Below, one piece after another: positions 25,742-40,477 of a stretch of DNA of 64,000 nucleotides. The position numbers and the translations under genes are program-made. Positions within the stretch are counted from its first letter, which is position 1, and the number at the start of each line of letters is the position of its first letter. The stretch spans positions 744,001-808,000 of the forward strand of contig NOWV01000008.1 of the NCBI GenBank assembly GCA_003344405.1, in the 5' to 3' direction. The stretch comes from Trichoplax sp. H2 (lineage: Eukaryota > Placozoa > Uniplacotomia > Trichoplacea). A model generated the notes under the pieces. The model had not been told where the DNA came from and searched no databases. It was given only the letters and a program-made list of their open reading frames with translations.

Positions 25742-28700
25742 TTTTCTATTTTATGAAAGTAGTATAGATGATTATTGACTTAGGTTGTCAATTACAATAA
25801 CGTTAACATACGATGATGGTATAAATGGGTAACAAAAATGGTTTTCCAGTTCAATCCAATCCAAATTACTAATGCAAAGTCTAAATAGAGACGTTTATGT
25901 ATAAAAGGCAATTATTTTTGCTTCAATCTGCTCGTAGAATTTGTTCTTGGAAGAAATCAATTCATGGAAGATGATTATTATAATACCATAGAGAGTTGGA
26001 AAAACGTTGTTCTCGCCGTAAAGTGATTAAAGTAAAAAGGTTAAGGGAAAATAGCTAAAAACAATAATTTGCTATTGGCTCACTAATCCGATTAAAATGT
26101 AGAATCTATATTAATCAAATTGGAGCGATTACAGATTTAAGCGATTTACAAATAGAGTTTCGTAACGTCACTGATTTTAGCTGCAAAGACGAATAGCGAA
26201 AGGCGCTCTTTTTTACATGCATTTGCTATCTTGGTAAATACAGGATAAAGCTGAGCTTTTAAATCTAATAATAGTTAAACAATAATACCCTCCATTTCAC
26301 AACAACAACAAGGAAATGAAATTATATACTGATTGAAAGTTATCACTCGTGTATAATATCATTAAATATAATGTTGTTATAAACACATTCAATATTTTGA
26401 AGAGTAATAGATAATGACTTCAATTAGCAATAATTATTTCAAGTTGAATAAATCATTGTCGTATTATTCATCTTCATCGACGCGGTATTATTTTACTAAA
26501 TTAATATATAAAAGTTTATGGAATTCAAATTAAGTAATTTTCGAAGACGGAAAAAATAACAATTATTCTTTGTTCATGTCTATTAGCGTTGACTTGTAAT
26601 ACAGTAACATAAATCAATTTTTGCTATTTGGATTAATTAAATCTTCTCTGACGTTCTTGTTGAAATGTGGTAAATTGAAAGCCAATCAGTTATTAAGTTA
26701 ACTCTATCATGCTTCAATTGGCGAAATGTTGATTAAAATTATGAAAATTATTCTATCATTCCATGTTTATGATATATAATATGGTGCTTAACTACATAGA
26801 TCTTATTGGATTGAAATTATTGAATTGTTAATAATTTAAATAGCTTAGCAACGCTAGATTAATAAGGAATAATAAAGTGTAACAGATAGTTTGCCATATT
26901 AATACACAAATGAATCTGGTCGCAAAATGATCTATCAAATTTTGTCACATTATTTACAACTTTCTTCCTTAATGGATTTAATGTATATTAATAATGAATT
27001 ATTCCATTTTTAATGGATTGGTGAAAATTTTTAATCGCGAATCTTTACTTCTTCATAACTGATCACTGCCACTGTGGACAGTGAAAAATTGAGTGGATAT
27101 AAATAGCTGACAACATAGAAAGCGGTTCTTTCAGTATCAATTGATTAAAGACTACTTCACGAAGATGCCATAAGAAGTCGTCGTTAATTAACATGTAATT
27201 TGATATCTTGAACTATTACCGCGAAATAAACGTGTGTTGATGAGATCGACTTTTATTACCCTTTCAAAGTGAAAGGTAGTTGAATGAAGCAGTATCAAAA
27301 AATTAGGGAATAAGAGAGAGATGAGATCTTGCAGGGATTAAGAATACGAAAATAACCATATACAGTATCAACGGCATATGACGTAATCGAACTATACCCG
27401 TAGCATATACCGATAGTTTTGCTCTAGCACAATTATCATAACTTTGCCAAGTGCAATGCCGGGTAGGCCGCAAAACTATATTTTATTTTAAAGTAAAAAA
27501 TCTAAGCATTATGAATCTTGTGTACTTAAATATCTTGAGTTAGTATTGGCTAGATGTAGTCGCAGTAAATGAAATTTATGCTGTAGTAGCATTGTAAAGC
27601 AAGATTCAAATTTATCGCAGGTCACGATTTATTATAAAAGGTTGGTTCAGTTTCATTTTCATAATTTAAACACCGATAATAGCAAGATAATTTTATAAAT
27701 TAGCATATTAGTCCTATAAAAGTTAGCCTTGTCAACTATTACAATTACTAACTTTTACAATTGCTGTAACTATCGAGAGAATGAAGTGTACTAAAACGTT
27801 TTGAAATGGACAACCATATTGAAAGATAACTTAAAGTTAAGGCTTTTGTATCGTGCTTAATGGTAATCCTATAATTATACAATCTTGAATTGCAAACCTA
27901 TATACTGTATGATTGCACACTCAAAATGAGAAAGGTTTTAAGTAAGTATGATGATCTGGATGGATTACTACGGTCAGAAGTAAAGGTAAGGGGTACTATT
28001 TAATACTTTGTTTCGCTTCTACTAAAGTCCAATAACAAAATTTTCCGTTTTAACACAAGTTTTTGTATGGAAATTAAAAGGATAATGAGGGTAGACATTT
28101 AATATATTTACATTTTGAATGAGAATATTACAAACAAATGCTACAGTATAGAAGTAACAATTTAATTAAACTACATCAAAATTAACTCAATAATAACTGT
28201 TTAGTAGCTTCCACGTATATTTTTAATAATTCAATGCAATTAGAAATGCAAACTACCGCGTGCAATCGAGGAAGACAATAGGATAAAAGTCGAACTTATG
28301 ACACTCGGGTATTTATTACGAATTTTTAGTGAATAGAAGCAAGTAATCATATCAACACTTTTCCCCGGAATTTCCTGTAGAAATGATCATTCTGTGCTAA
28401 AATGGAATCATCATGGCTAGTATAGAGAGGCGTTTATGGTCTATTGTTGAACTATTTAGTGAATTACATTAATCTGTGTTCTAGATTTTCAACCATGGGC
28501 TTGAGCGAAATAAAGTTGATATATGGAGTTTTTAAGGAAGCCTTGATCTTCCTACTTACGGAATAACAACCACTTATTTCAAGAATATTCGCATATATTT
28601 ATATTATATTTGCAATATGCAAGATTGTATTTATCGATATAATCTTTCAATAATTATAAGATATTCTGCTGACTTTATCAATTTTAATTAATAGCGGAAA

Positions 28701-31700
28701 GGATGACGTAATTGAACTGATATGTCTAGAATTAAGGATTAATTAGCTAGACCATAATTAACGACCTTCTTTCTGTCTTATGGTGAAAATTGATGATTCA
28801 AGAGCTGCTTTCTATCTCTTTGAAGGTAGGTAGCAGCTATGAATTAAAAAGTAAGTATAGCAGTACAAGTAGATGGGTAATTCTATGAATGCTGTGCAAG
28901 AGAAAGTCCTTGAACAAGTAGATTAAGATGTAGCTGAACATAAAGAATCATGTGCTCTTGTTCAAGACGGCGGTATAACATCCCAGTTTTTACTACTATA
29001 TTTTTAATGATAAAATCTTTATTCCTTCTAATTTATGTTTCAAATTGAAATTGAAATAGTTTTAGCTCTAGCAAGCTGCGGTTTGATTTTTAAATTCTGA
29101 GAAATAGTTGCGTAATGATGTCTTGCTAGTTTGCGAATTCAGTGGATTTATTAACGGGACACAATGATCAGTAATTTAACAATGATGAGTATCCAAATAC
29201 AATAATTCTAAAATCTGGGGTAAAAATATTCGAAATTTGGTACAGTCTGTTGAATTATATTTGAATCTAGGCCTGTTTGGGTAATTAGATACCCGGGGTA
29301 CGTGTTCTTTGCATATTTTAAATTTTGAATGATATATTGGTTAAAAATTTATGTAAGTCCATCGCATAAATTAGTAGAAAGTTTGGAAGTGGATTAATTT
29401 CTCTTACAATCATTGATTATTTTAGTTATTTTAGTTATTTTACGAGTTCACTAAATTTGTAAACTAGTGGTGACGATGAATATGTCACATAATATGATTT
29501 ATACAGAATTTGCTTTTTGTAGTCCATATTGGATAATTACTGATAGTGCAATAGAACTTTGTGCATTTTTTGAATTTGTTTAGTTAGCAAAGTAAGGGGG
29601 TATTTTCGTAGTTGTTTTTGTAGGCTTATTAACACAGCTGGAGAGCACAATAAAATGAAATATCATATTCGATACAGTAGTTTCCACATTATACCAGTCT
29701 ATGTAAATATAGTTAATTATATTTACAATTTATTAATGAAGAAGTGCCCTAGTTCACATATTTGTTAAAAATCCGGTTGATTTTTGTTTATTTCATTAAA
29801 ATAGAGCGTTTAGAACGAATTTTGTATGAGATTATATTCTTGAGTGTAGATACTGCAGCATAAAAATTATCCGGCCACATGTCTATTACAAGAAGTAATT
29901 CTAACCTTAAATTCTTAATATGGGTGGAATAACGGTATACCATTAGCATCGAAGATAAGGAAGATAAATCGGAAATGAATCTACATTAGCAGTAATTGCT
30001 TCAGCACTTAATAAATAGGCTCGGCACAATAATAATTTACATTTGGAAAGCCATTCTGCAAGTTAAGTGTAGATCAAATGCAGACGTCTAATAGTTTACA
30101 GTAGAGAAATCTAACGTAGCTAATTCTAATTACCGTAAAAAACTTGCATTGATGTCAATAATTAATTATTTCGCACTATCAAGGCCTTAGGACAGACCAG
30201 CGTGCTAGTGTTAACATCCTTTGTAATGTAATTAACTAATCGAACTATGTAAATAATATTCGAAATAGCATAAAAATGCATGTAGGCATCGCGTACTTGA
30301 AGCTGATTGCAAGGGATTTTGGTAGTTCGTATTGTAATAGACTGCGTAATTTATGGATTAGAACATAATTAATTCCATTAGTAGATGTTAGATAACTGTA
30401 CATAGTACTAATTTTGGTAGTACTCTTGACTACTTAAATAAAGCTGCGGGATCTTCGAATTAAGAGAGCTGTTAGGTAGAATTACTGTATAATATATTGC
30501 AGAATAGGAATTATAGCCGTCACACCTTATAATCAGTACTGTGTAACAATGTTACATATAATAACGTACTAAAGTGTGGCTAACCTAATACATTAGATCA
30601 CAAAATATTCCGCCTGTATTAGTAGAAGTCAACTTGCGCAACTATATGCATGTTTTAACGTCCGAGTCATTTGGTAATATCTTTATATATCTTTAAAACA
30701 GGGTCTTGACCAAGTATTTGCATAGCATGAGCTTGCTATCCTCCATATATTAGTAGTTTAGCATACTGAAACAAAATAGCCAAGTATGATAAAGCGATGA
30801 GAGACTTTGCTTCCATCACTAATTTACGAAACATTGCCATAACATTTGAATAGTTTATCGCATGCAATTTCTTTTATAATTCCATTAGAGTGAAATTAAT
30901 CAATAGGATTTATTGACTCGGCTCAGTCAATATCCTGTATTTAAATAGTTAATGGATAGGATTATCAATTGCTTGAAGTAGTGGTATACACTGTCAGAAT
31001 TAGAATTAATTATAGATTTTATACAATACCATTCTATAGTGAAATATTAAATAAAGTCAATTTCGATTTTATATCAATTATTTAATGTTTAACTACGATT
31101 ACTAATTGCCTATTTCAATGGAAAATTTATAAGTATAAAAAATTCTACGCCTATTTTCTGACGTTAGTTTTAAATCCCTTTATTTAAAGTGGTCTAGTAG
31201 GCAATAAATACATTATTATTAGATTTTAGATTAGAATTAGATTTCTATTTAATAAAAAAGCGATCAAAGTTCTTGTAGTCTATCTATTGTATGACATCCG
31301 GATTAGTTAGTTTATTTTATTTATAGGTAATAAGAAAATTTTAATTATGACAACATCTTTTGCAATTATACCATCTAATTAACTGAGCTATTTATTGCTT
31401 ACTGTTATTATTATAGAATCAGGCTGTCAGTGCTAGAATAATACTCACTGGAATAAATGTAATATTGTCGTTTGGTGATCAACTGTCGATAAAGATGTTA
31501 ATGTATGACTTGAATATGCATATAAATTCTGAGAACGCAGTAGATTAATGCCAATATTGTAGATATTAAAGTAATTTCCTCTCTTCGATATATCGTACCA
31601 GAGTGAACTTATACTTTTTGAATTGTTCAGATTTTACTAAAATAAAACATATAGAGCACAATTAATGGATAAATTTGTATTTTTCTAAAGATTCCGAATT

Positions 31701-34700
31701 GTTTGAGGTTGAATTTGTACGGTTTAGAATGTATGTAGTAGTTTCGCTATTGATAGGCATTTACAAACCATTGGAATAATTTCGCGAATAATGGGTGATA
31801 TACGTGTCGTGTCATATTGAAAGCCATGTGATACAATAAGAACAGTACCTATAGTAGAAGTGTATGCTCGCATGTATCACAGTAGAATCTGATACAAAGT
31901 TAACCTATACATTAATTTTGAGTTTAGTTTATTATACAGATTTTAATAGATTTTACATGAAACTGATCTGGTAATTTCAAAGGCAGTAATCATTTAGATA
32001 TGTATTATGTAAGCTACAGATCTTTTCGATGCAACTAGCGTCAATTTTATAGATGTAAATTTATATTTTATATTTCGGTAATATAGCTCACATTTATAGT
32101 AATTGCTATTATTAACTGTTTTATAGGTTCTATGTGATATGAAATAGCTGCTATAGATGAAAAAGCAATCTTACTTCTTTGAAAAGTTTGCAAAGAAGAT
32201 AAATCTTTAGATTGATATCCCAAAAACTATTAATATGTCGTAAGGTATTAAACTATACGCAATTCGGTTGGAATAAAAAAACACAGGTATCTATTCCGAA
32301 TCAAAAAGCATTGGAAATATTTTATCTAGACCTTCCACTAGACGTTGGAGATGTTTACGTTTGTATTAAATTGTAAGATTATAAGAAGCAATCCTTTTAA
32401 TCTTTTATTGTTATCATAGTTGCTGCAGTTATTAAATTCCCAAGAAGGAAATCGCCTATCCAATATTAATCGCTATTAAATTAACAGTTTTAGCTACATT
32501 ATGTTGTTTAAGTCGTGATAATCATGACGGCTTTTTTAAGAGCAACTTTTTCAGAAATTATAGCGCTGTATAATTTTATAATTCTTTCAATACGCTAAGT
32601 ACACTTTGTTCTCTTAGCTATTTTGTGTTTTATGGCGATGATCCATTTCATGAGTGTAAATTGCAGTCGACAACGTAAATATACTAGTTGACGGTTTTCT
32701 AATGATATTTTGAATAATTGCTGTTATTTGATAGAGCTACTACGATTTCTATGCATACTAAGATATTCAATTTATCCTAACATACCTATCACCATTGTTA
32801 GCATTCCATTACATCAAAATAGGTTACATCGAAAGCCTTAAATAAACTCGCAGTCATATATATTAAAAATTACGCTGATCTATTTACATTTTATGGAATA
32901 TATTAAATGTTTGCTATTACGGTACTTAACATTTAAGTTTATACGCATCTCAATGAGCAAATTAGATATCAATTACTCATCCACCTGGCATTCACTTGAT
33001 AGATTTAATGACAATCTAGAATAAAAACCGTATATCACTGTAATGTCTCATGCTATTCTATTTTCTGATAAATTATTTATTTCCAAATATTCTATTAAGC
33101 ATTGTTGCTATAAAAATTAACTTTTTAATGCTATGAAAAAGTTCCATACATAAACTCCAATGAGAATGAGTCAGACGTAAAATAGTCTCTGTCGTAAACA
33201 ATTATCTTTGTTATTTACGCCAATAGGATATCCAATATATTTCTATATAATTCGAAAACATTTCAATCTACATTGTTGTATGATTAATTTTAGTTTTTAA
33301 CTGCCTTCACTGTCCTGTTCTATGGGTATTATACCATAGGAATAGCCATATCTAAGTTGATTTTATCGATATATTAAGATTATTTGAATAGGGTTGCAGT
33401 GGGTTAAATTATTTATTGTTTCCAAGTTTTATTAGTTTTTATAGAGGATTAACGTTTTCAATCTTGTGAGTGATAAGAAGATAGTTTAACTTTGATAACA
33501 CTGATGCCAGTTACTAGTAACATTCTCAGCGTACTGAATGACAATAATTATTATCGATATGACTGTTGTACATGTACATTTAATCGTTACAACTATCAGA
33601 TTTAACAGTCGGTAGCAGCTGCTTGACATTATCAACACTTTCACTTAGATATTACTAACAAGATTTAGCTTAGTCCTCAATTGGCTAAGTCGATGAAATT
33701 CTTTAAAACTTAGAAATAGTTATATCAAGCCGGAAAGAATTTTTTAGATGGATAGATTTGTGGAACTACAGTTAGACACTGAATTTCAAGACAACTAAAT
33801 TAATATTTCCCGAACAACTGAATTGAGAATAAAATTTTGAGAAACCATCGGCTGCTCTGGAAAAGACTGATAGCAAAGGATTAGCTTTTTCTTTCTTTCA
33901 TCAACATCTGTATGAATTCCGATTACCCGATATGATCTTTTAATTCTTGAAAGAAATTAGCTGTATCTAGCCATACTAAATATCTCACTGAAATTTCACG
34001 ACGTATGCATCAAAGATGAAGTAAGTATCTCTGAAGGATAAGCAATTGCCATTGGAATTAAATAATAATACCTTTTTTTTCCCCATCAGTATGGTGATTG
34101 CGTAAATAAAGCATAGGGTAGTAGTCAATTTTAGTTCATTATTCCCTAGTTGATGCTAAACGTTAATGTTTAGTAGTTGAAATTGATATTCACATCATTA
34201 TTTTTATTTTATTTTATTTTATAATTTCATTAAATTTTTACACCTTGGTAGTGACTTACTTTAGAATATTTTTAATTATTGATTTGAAAAATTATTAATA
34301 ATTATTTAAAGGTAGTATTAGTTAGAAATGATAGTTGAAAAAGAATATACTTAGCGGAATAAGATAATTATTTTTATGAATTAAATGATATTAATCACTA
34401 ATGTAACACAAAAAAAGTAGCAAGATGCTGGGCTTATTAACAGAAATTATTTATTAATTCAAAATTTATCTTATTATAAGACATAGGCAAATTAAGCGCC
34501 GGTATCTATCAATATTAACTGCTCAAGCTAAAAGTATCTCCTAACGTTAACCCTCGTACTGTTTGACTTGGATAGATCAACAACTTGTAGTAGAAGATTG
34601 TTTTAGCATCGCCTACCGCGGTGACATCAATTATCTGTAATACCATGTCATCGGCCTACTGCATCAATCTCGAATTATTTGAAACACTATACACGGATTT

Positions 34701-35113
34701 CTATATTATTACACTGGTTATTAATATTGAAATGGCTTCTATGGAACTGGAATATAATATACAAAGGATAAAAATTTAGTATTTGGGACTTTAATGAAGA
34801 ATTTTAATAAAGCTATTTCAACGCAAATAGCAAAGACATTATTATTGCATATTGGATTATAGAGCCTCTTGAACCTATTAATCTCACCAACTACGGCTTG
34901 CTTTGTTTGATAAATCCAACATTGTCCACCATAAATATCACTTTATCATTTAGATATTATTCTGAGTTTATTTATTAGATACATAATAAATATAGCCCTT
35001 TCTAAATACAGCTGCTATCATCACTACTAGATTGATGAAATCAATATTACTCTCCCAATTTTAATGTCATCAATCTAGAGTGACACTAACATTCTGAATA
35101 TCATTGAGTGATC
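25742..35113. other. AT-rich gene desert
   Basis: More than nine kilobases with no ORF that I can support on either strand. A (TTTTA)n-like run lies near 34202-34222. Imperfect hairpins occur (for example about 30906-30938, 'attgact' arms). I found no degenerate receptor copies by eye. Confidence 0.5.
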
Positions 35114-36085
35114 ATGGATAGGCTAGCTGAGAGTAAAGGCCTTTTTTTGAGCAATAATATTACAACCGTACACAGTAATTATGCTACTACAACGCTATTT
35201 ACGGTGATGACGGCAATTATATTTGGAAGTACTGTGTTTGGTAATATTATGTCATTATTTGTTATCTACAAAACATCATCTTTATGGGATAATTCCGGTA
35301 TTTTATTAGGAAATATGGCAGTTGCTGATTTAATCGTAGGCCTCATTTGTATGCCGACTGCTTTTATTTCAATGTGTATCCAGCGTAGTTACCTGGCTCC
35401 AATCTTATGTGTTATAACTGGTTATATTAACACTGTTGTTATCGGAACATCATTACAAACGTTAGCTTTTATTTGTGTTGATCGATGTATTTCAGTTCTC
35501 AAGCCCTTACATTATCATATGTACGTTACTAATAATGTATTAAGGCTTATGCTAGTAATATCTTGGGTTTTTCCATCTGTTGTTTCAATAATACCTCTAC
35601 TAGGACTACAGCAATATGGTTTAGGCAAATACTGCTTTGTCAACTATTTATCGACGTGCTGGTTAGATGTAATTCAAGTCCAACAAAATAGAGTGTTTCT
35701 ATTGATGATTTATTCATTAGTGGTAATTATTCTTACTTGCATTGTAATCTGTTGCGTACTAATACTTCTAGTTATACATAAATTAAGAAATACGGTCGCC
35801 GATATCTGCACATCATCGATTCATGCTCGGGCAGTTTCTAAGTCAACTGTTACTCTTATGTTGATTGTAGGAGTTTTCATCTTATGCTTAATGCCTGCTG
35901 TGGTTGTTACTTTTATTACTTGCTTAACTAACGTTCAATTCCATGTAACTATTTACCAAATGGCTATTTGCTTAACTTATTTGAACTCTGCTATCAATCC
36001 TATCTTATACGGATTTTCTAGTCAAGATTTTCGCAATAGTTACTATACATTATGGAAGAGACATTTTCGTTTATATCGCTTTTAA
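35114..36085 (+). CDS. class A (rhodopsin-like) GPCR, receptor 3 of the local family
   Basis: Single-exon receptor of 323 residues. The open frame extends two codons upstream through a GTG, but the first ATG is at 35114. Landmarks: site N15 (NIT), TM1 GN (43-44), TM2 MAVAD (68-72), Cys99, DRC in place of DRY (123-125), then V-L-K-P-L-H-Y, ECL2 GLGKY (169-173) with C182-W-L-D, TM6 CLMP (258-261; the toggle Trp is Leu) and TM7 NSAINPILY (291-299). The tail is only about 24 residues, so it lacks the phosphorylatable tail of receptors 1 and 4. ECL2 is closest to receptor 1: both have LLGLQ-YGLG-Y and QVQQN after CWLD. Ligand unknown. Confidence 0.95.
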   Translation: MDRLAESKGLFLSNNITTVHSNYATTTLFTVMTAIIFGSTVFGNIMSLFVIYKTSSLWDNSGILLGNMAVADLIVGLICMPTAFISMCIQRSYLAPILCVITGYINTVVIGTSLQTLAFICVDRCISVLKPLHYHMYVTNNVLRLMLVISWVFPSVVSIIPLLGLQQYGLGKYCFVNYLSTCWLDVIQVQQNRVFLLMIYSLVVIILTCIVICCVLILLVIHKLRNTVADICTSSIHARAVSKSTVTLMLIVGVFILCLMPAVVVTFITCLTNVQFHVTIYQMAICLTYLNSAINPILYGFSSQDFRNSYYTLWKRHFRLYRF

Positions 36086-39000
36086 CTACAATCTACGTAA
36101 AGAGATAATGTTGAAGTAATTGTTTTTAACAAATTGACATGCGACAAGTAATATTGGTATGAAACAATTTACAAATACTGTGTACTATCATTTAATGTAT
36201 AATTAGTTTAATGATAGGATTTAGAAGAATAAAGTCAATTTTTCAAGCCAATCTTTTTATAATTTAAGCTATATTATTTTAATTTTGATGAGAATTATTA
36301 TCTAGTTACCGGACTAAGTCATATTAATCTTGAAGTATAGATTTCTGTATGTACTAAATGTGGCTTTGGTTTACTTCTTTCCTAACAGAAAGTTATGAAT
36401 ATGTACTTTAGAAAAGAACTTAAAAGGTGTATGTTGTTTTTTTGAATAATATTTAGTACAGTGCTGAGACACTGATCACCTCTGTTCAAGGTATGAGTAT
36501 GCGTCGTAGAAGAGATATTTTAATTAGTATCTTTCTATTCCCGATACGCAAAAGTAGAGCTAAATGAATAATAAAAATAATTTATGATGTGGAAGTGATA
36601 AGCTTAAATTATAATTTCATGTATAAAAAGATATTGCAAAGTCCATTTTCATGTCCGATTAATCACAGCAGATACTAGAATATTTGAAAGGTAGGAAAAC
36701 TAAAATGGAAACTTACTTTAGACTTTAAGTTAAATGATACAATTTAGGTCCTATTCTTGGCTTTTATAGCTTAAAGTAGTATGGTATAGCAATGTAATTT
36801 TGTCATTAAAGCTGTATTTTAAATATACACTCAAGGTCTAATCAAGTAATTAATATTTCTGGATGTTATAGCCAAGAGCAAAAGAACTGGGATGTTCTAC
36901 TTAATAAATATATCTGGATGTAAAGTCCAAAATAAATTAAGATAACTGATGTATATAATCCATTAGAATAGAAATCGTTTCACATAGCTACCGTCAATGT
37001 AATATGTGTAGTTTTAACTAAGGTACTTTCTGATTTTTAACTTGCATTGAAATTATTCCCTGCATTTAAAATAGATTTCTTCAAATAATGCTAGGTTATC
37101 ATTAATCCATTATTGGGCTCTGCCGTTCATTCTAAAAACGTGCGTATACAAGATAACCAAGCATTACTAATGGGAAAGGTTTATTAGTTAATTCGTTAAA
37201 TTTGACTATGATATCTACAGTATTCATATCATTCCTTTGAAATTGCAGATTAATTTTTCTGTATTAGCTTAAAATGCATAAATATAAATAAAGATTATAA
37301 TAAATTATTATCATCTAATTCGATTGCAAGAGTCTACATAATGTCTTTCATGGTAAAGTACGTTGATTTGGTTAGAAAATACATTTTTAAGAAGTAAGGC
37401 TTCTGCTATTTACTACTATTTTCATCTATGCTATAAATTAAGAACTGGTGTTATAATGATAAGACAACATGGCTTTAAAAGATTCATGAAGTGCTCAAAT
37501 TCATATAAACAGTCAAGTGTACCGTTCAATTTCAATCTTAGTGAAGTCGTATAATTTTTAATTTTTATGCGAATACATCTACCAACTATCGTATCGAAAT
37601 TAATAATAAACAAATTAACTGTAATTCTCACTCATTAACCGAAATTCTACACTTGATATAGAACCGATTTCATCGGTCTCGTTGCTAATAGGTCACCATA
37701 TTGATAGTATACTTTTTTAACTGCCGAACGGTTAAGGCAGATAATACTAGCGATTGTATCTTAATAAGCAGATGTTCTATTTGTCTACTAAACAATCACT
37801 GAAGTTTGGGTGCAAAAGCTTGAGCAACGAATTCTAAAGTGACACTATTCATAATACATAAACAGTTAAAGCTTGCCATCAATTATACATACTCACTATA
37901 TCGTGATATTTGTATATCGTTAATGATCTTACCAGTGTTTTTGCTGTTTTATTTATCTTCCGTACTATATTCTATGATATTGAGTATATAAATCGAAAAT
38001 CTAAAGCGTTAATTGTGAGGGTAAAGGCAAAATAAACTGATCAACCTTCCATGGCAAATAAACAGTTTCTTTTAGATATTTTCCAATAAAAGTTTGATCA
38101 TTATAGTACTGCCCTTGATTAACAAAAATTGGGTTCAGAAGTGCGGCTAGCGTCATGTAAATATTCACGCTTGAATATTATGTTAACCTTTATTTGTATT
38201 GCGAGAATATGAAAAATATGTCTATGCGTAAATGCAATAAATGAATGTTTTTGCAGCGTATGAGAGTTATTAAGCATATCAAACTATCATTATAGTAGAT
38301 ATATTCTATACTCATGAATTTTACGGAAATTTCGTAATCCCTGATGTATTTTTATTAGATTATTACAGTTGTGGTAGGAAATACCGGTATTTATAGCTCG
38401 TTCTATTTAGTGAGGGTTTCAGAACTTGAAACTAGCGATTTTACTACATGCCGTGTTTGGAAATGTGCACTTTAGATACAACGACGAATTTTGATAGACC
38501 GAAAAGTAGTATCTGTTTATAATTTTTATATCAGAACGATTTATGGTTTTTAAATTAACAAAAGCAAATTCCTAAAATGTGTTGCTAATTTGCTTTAGTT
38601 TAACAGCGCTGTAACTAGGATCTGCATTATCATCTACTTTGTATATAAATTGTGATACTTAATTACTTATTAAGATATTTACTATAATCGGTGATTCGAT
38701 CCTAATAAGCTTATTAACTGAAATGCGCATGATTAACTATACTATGCACCAATAACACCTGAATAATGTCCCTATTCAAGTGTTCATGGATGATTATAAG
38801 TTACGATTTTAAAGGGATTGATAATTACATATGTTCATTATTAAAGATAAATTAGAAATCAATTTTATTTCAGACATAGGCGTTACCGACGGTAATTAGT
38901 AGCGCTTGCTAGCGCTATATATGTGATACGTAAAAATGCTACACTCTGTTTTATTATAATATTGAGATAATTATTAATATTCTGGCCAATTTATATATGC

Positions 39001-39513
39001 TGACGATAACGCAGGTGCAAATTAGGACTGGATGGATAATTCAACTTGTCTACTTGCGAAAGTGTCAAATTTGGAGCATAAATATGATTGACTAACTGGT
39101 CACTTTCGTTCACAATGAGTGGAAAGGGTCACCCACAACTGCTATTGTAGTATAGCTATAACTATATTTAAAGCTATTCAACAACTGCCAGTGCTATATA
39201 TGAATGGCTATATCGGTTCACAATGAACGAGAATAGTGACGGTCAGTATCCGTTCATTATACGGTATACAGCCTATAGCTATACCTACTGTAAGTATATA
39301 TGTTATATATATATATACATGTTACATATACATTATACTGTACAGTGTATAAGATAGTTTAATGAATTAGTGAAGTACTAGCAATATTTAAACTCGGTAA
39401 TGCGACTGTATTATGCTGTTCATTATACGTGAAGTAATAAGCAATAAGTAACTTATATCTATAAAAAAAACATAAAGATATTTTATTTTAGAATATTATT
39501 ATTATTAGAAGAT
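36086..39513. other. AT-rich intergenic DNA
   Basis: No gene was recognised. The region 39090-39340 is locally unusual, with repeated 'gttcacaatga' segments, 'tatagctata' palindromes and a short (TA)n run, and a 'tactgtacagtgta' palindrome near 39340. Confidence 0.5.
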
Positions 39514-40184
39514 ACTAGTACAAACTCACGTCGCTTTGCTGACGGTTTACGATAATGTACTTATTTGTTAATAATTAACAGAGAGTATTACCATTCGACA
39601 TTATTTATATCCCGGTAATAGCCAGGCACTACTATATTCACAGCTATGCTTGTAGAATACTACTTTTCAATAATGCATTCACGGATGAAATGCTATATTA
39701 AGATTAGTTCATGGTCCAAAGCACATTATGATAACTAATGTACGGTGATGGACATACCAAGTTAAGATTAGTAGGTACTGAAAGATATCGACAGTGCGGT
39801 ACAATGTCCTTTGTACTGTGATCAATTCTATACCAATTATTATAATGTGTCTAGGGATCGCTTGAGTATGCAAGTAAAGCTTGCTCTGTTGATAGAAACT
39901 GTTATAAGAAAATGTAACAATCAAAATGGCTGTGTAGAAAACTCTATAAAAATTCTATGTTTATTCAATTTTCATCAGAATATTACATCAAATCAAAATT
40001 TAAAGGCCCAGTGGCCACCCTTAGTGATATAACGAATACTATTTTAATAATCAGTACTCTGCAGAAATTACTACTTTAGAGCTATTCGTTTTACATGAAG
40101 AAATCTGGAGGTAAAAAGTACTGTAGGAATCTTATACTGACCTATTGAAATGAACCCATAATCAGAGTCATCGAACAGTAGTAT
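39514..40184 (-). repeat. dispersed 0.7-kb repeat, copy 1 (inverted)
   Basis: This 671-bp segment is the reverse complement of 57901-58606 along its whole length, with clear homology ending abruptly at both sides. A truncated third copy is at 56907-57051. The ORFs inside it are not conserved between copies, so it looks non-coding. A direct 'gat' flanks both ends here, which could be a 3-bp target duplication. I see no strong terminal inverted repeats. It is most likely a non-autonomous mobile element of unknown class. Confidence 0.8.
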
Positions 40185-40477
40185 GATGAAAAACTCTACA
40201 GTATACGTATAGTAAGAATAGATATGGATAGCTAAATATGCACAGTGACCGATATATACAGTATAATAGCAATTCCCGTACACCTCGAACAGATATAAAG
40301 AGGCATATATATCAAAATAGTTTTGAAATCAGATATAAGGGTTCACTTTCAAAGATAGATCATGCTCGATGAGAGTTGATAAGCGGTAAATGGTGGAATG
40401 AGTAAGCGTAACAACCAGCCAGTCAGCCAGCTAGCCAGGGAGACAGCTTCTCAAAAGTATATATATATTTATAAGAT
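40185..40477. other. short non-coding spacer
   Basis: Contains a small 'ccagccagtcagccag' simple repeat near 40417-40438. No gene is visible. Confidence 0.5.

Noticed and set aside
35108-35113. Start of receptor 3 at 35108
   Set aside because: The codon there is GTG; the first ATG in frame is 35114.
39709-40032. Overlapping ORFs on both strands in the dispersed repeat
   Set aside because: The frames are not preserved in the copy at 57901-58606.
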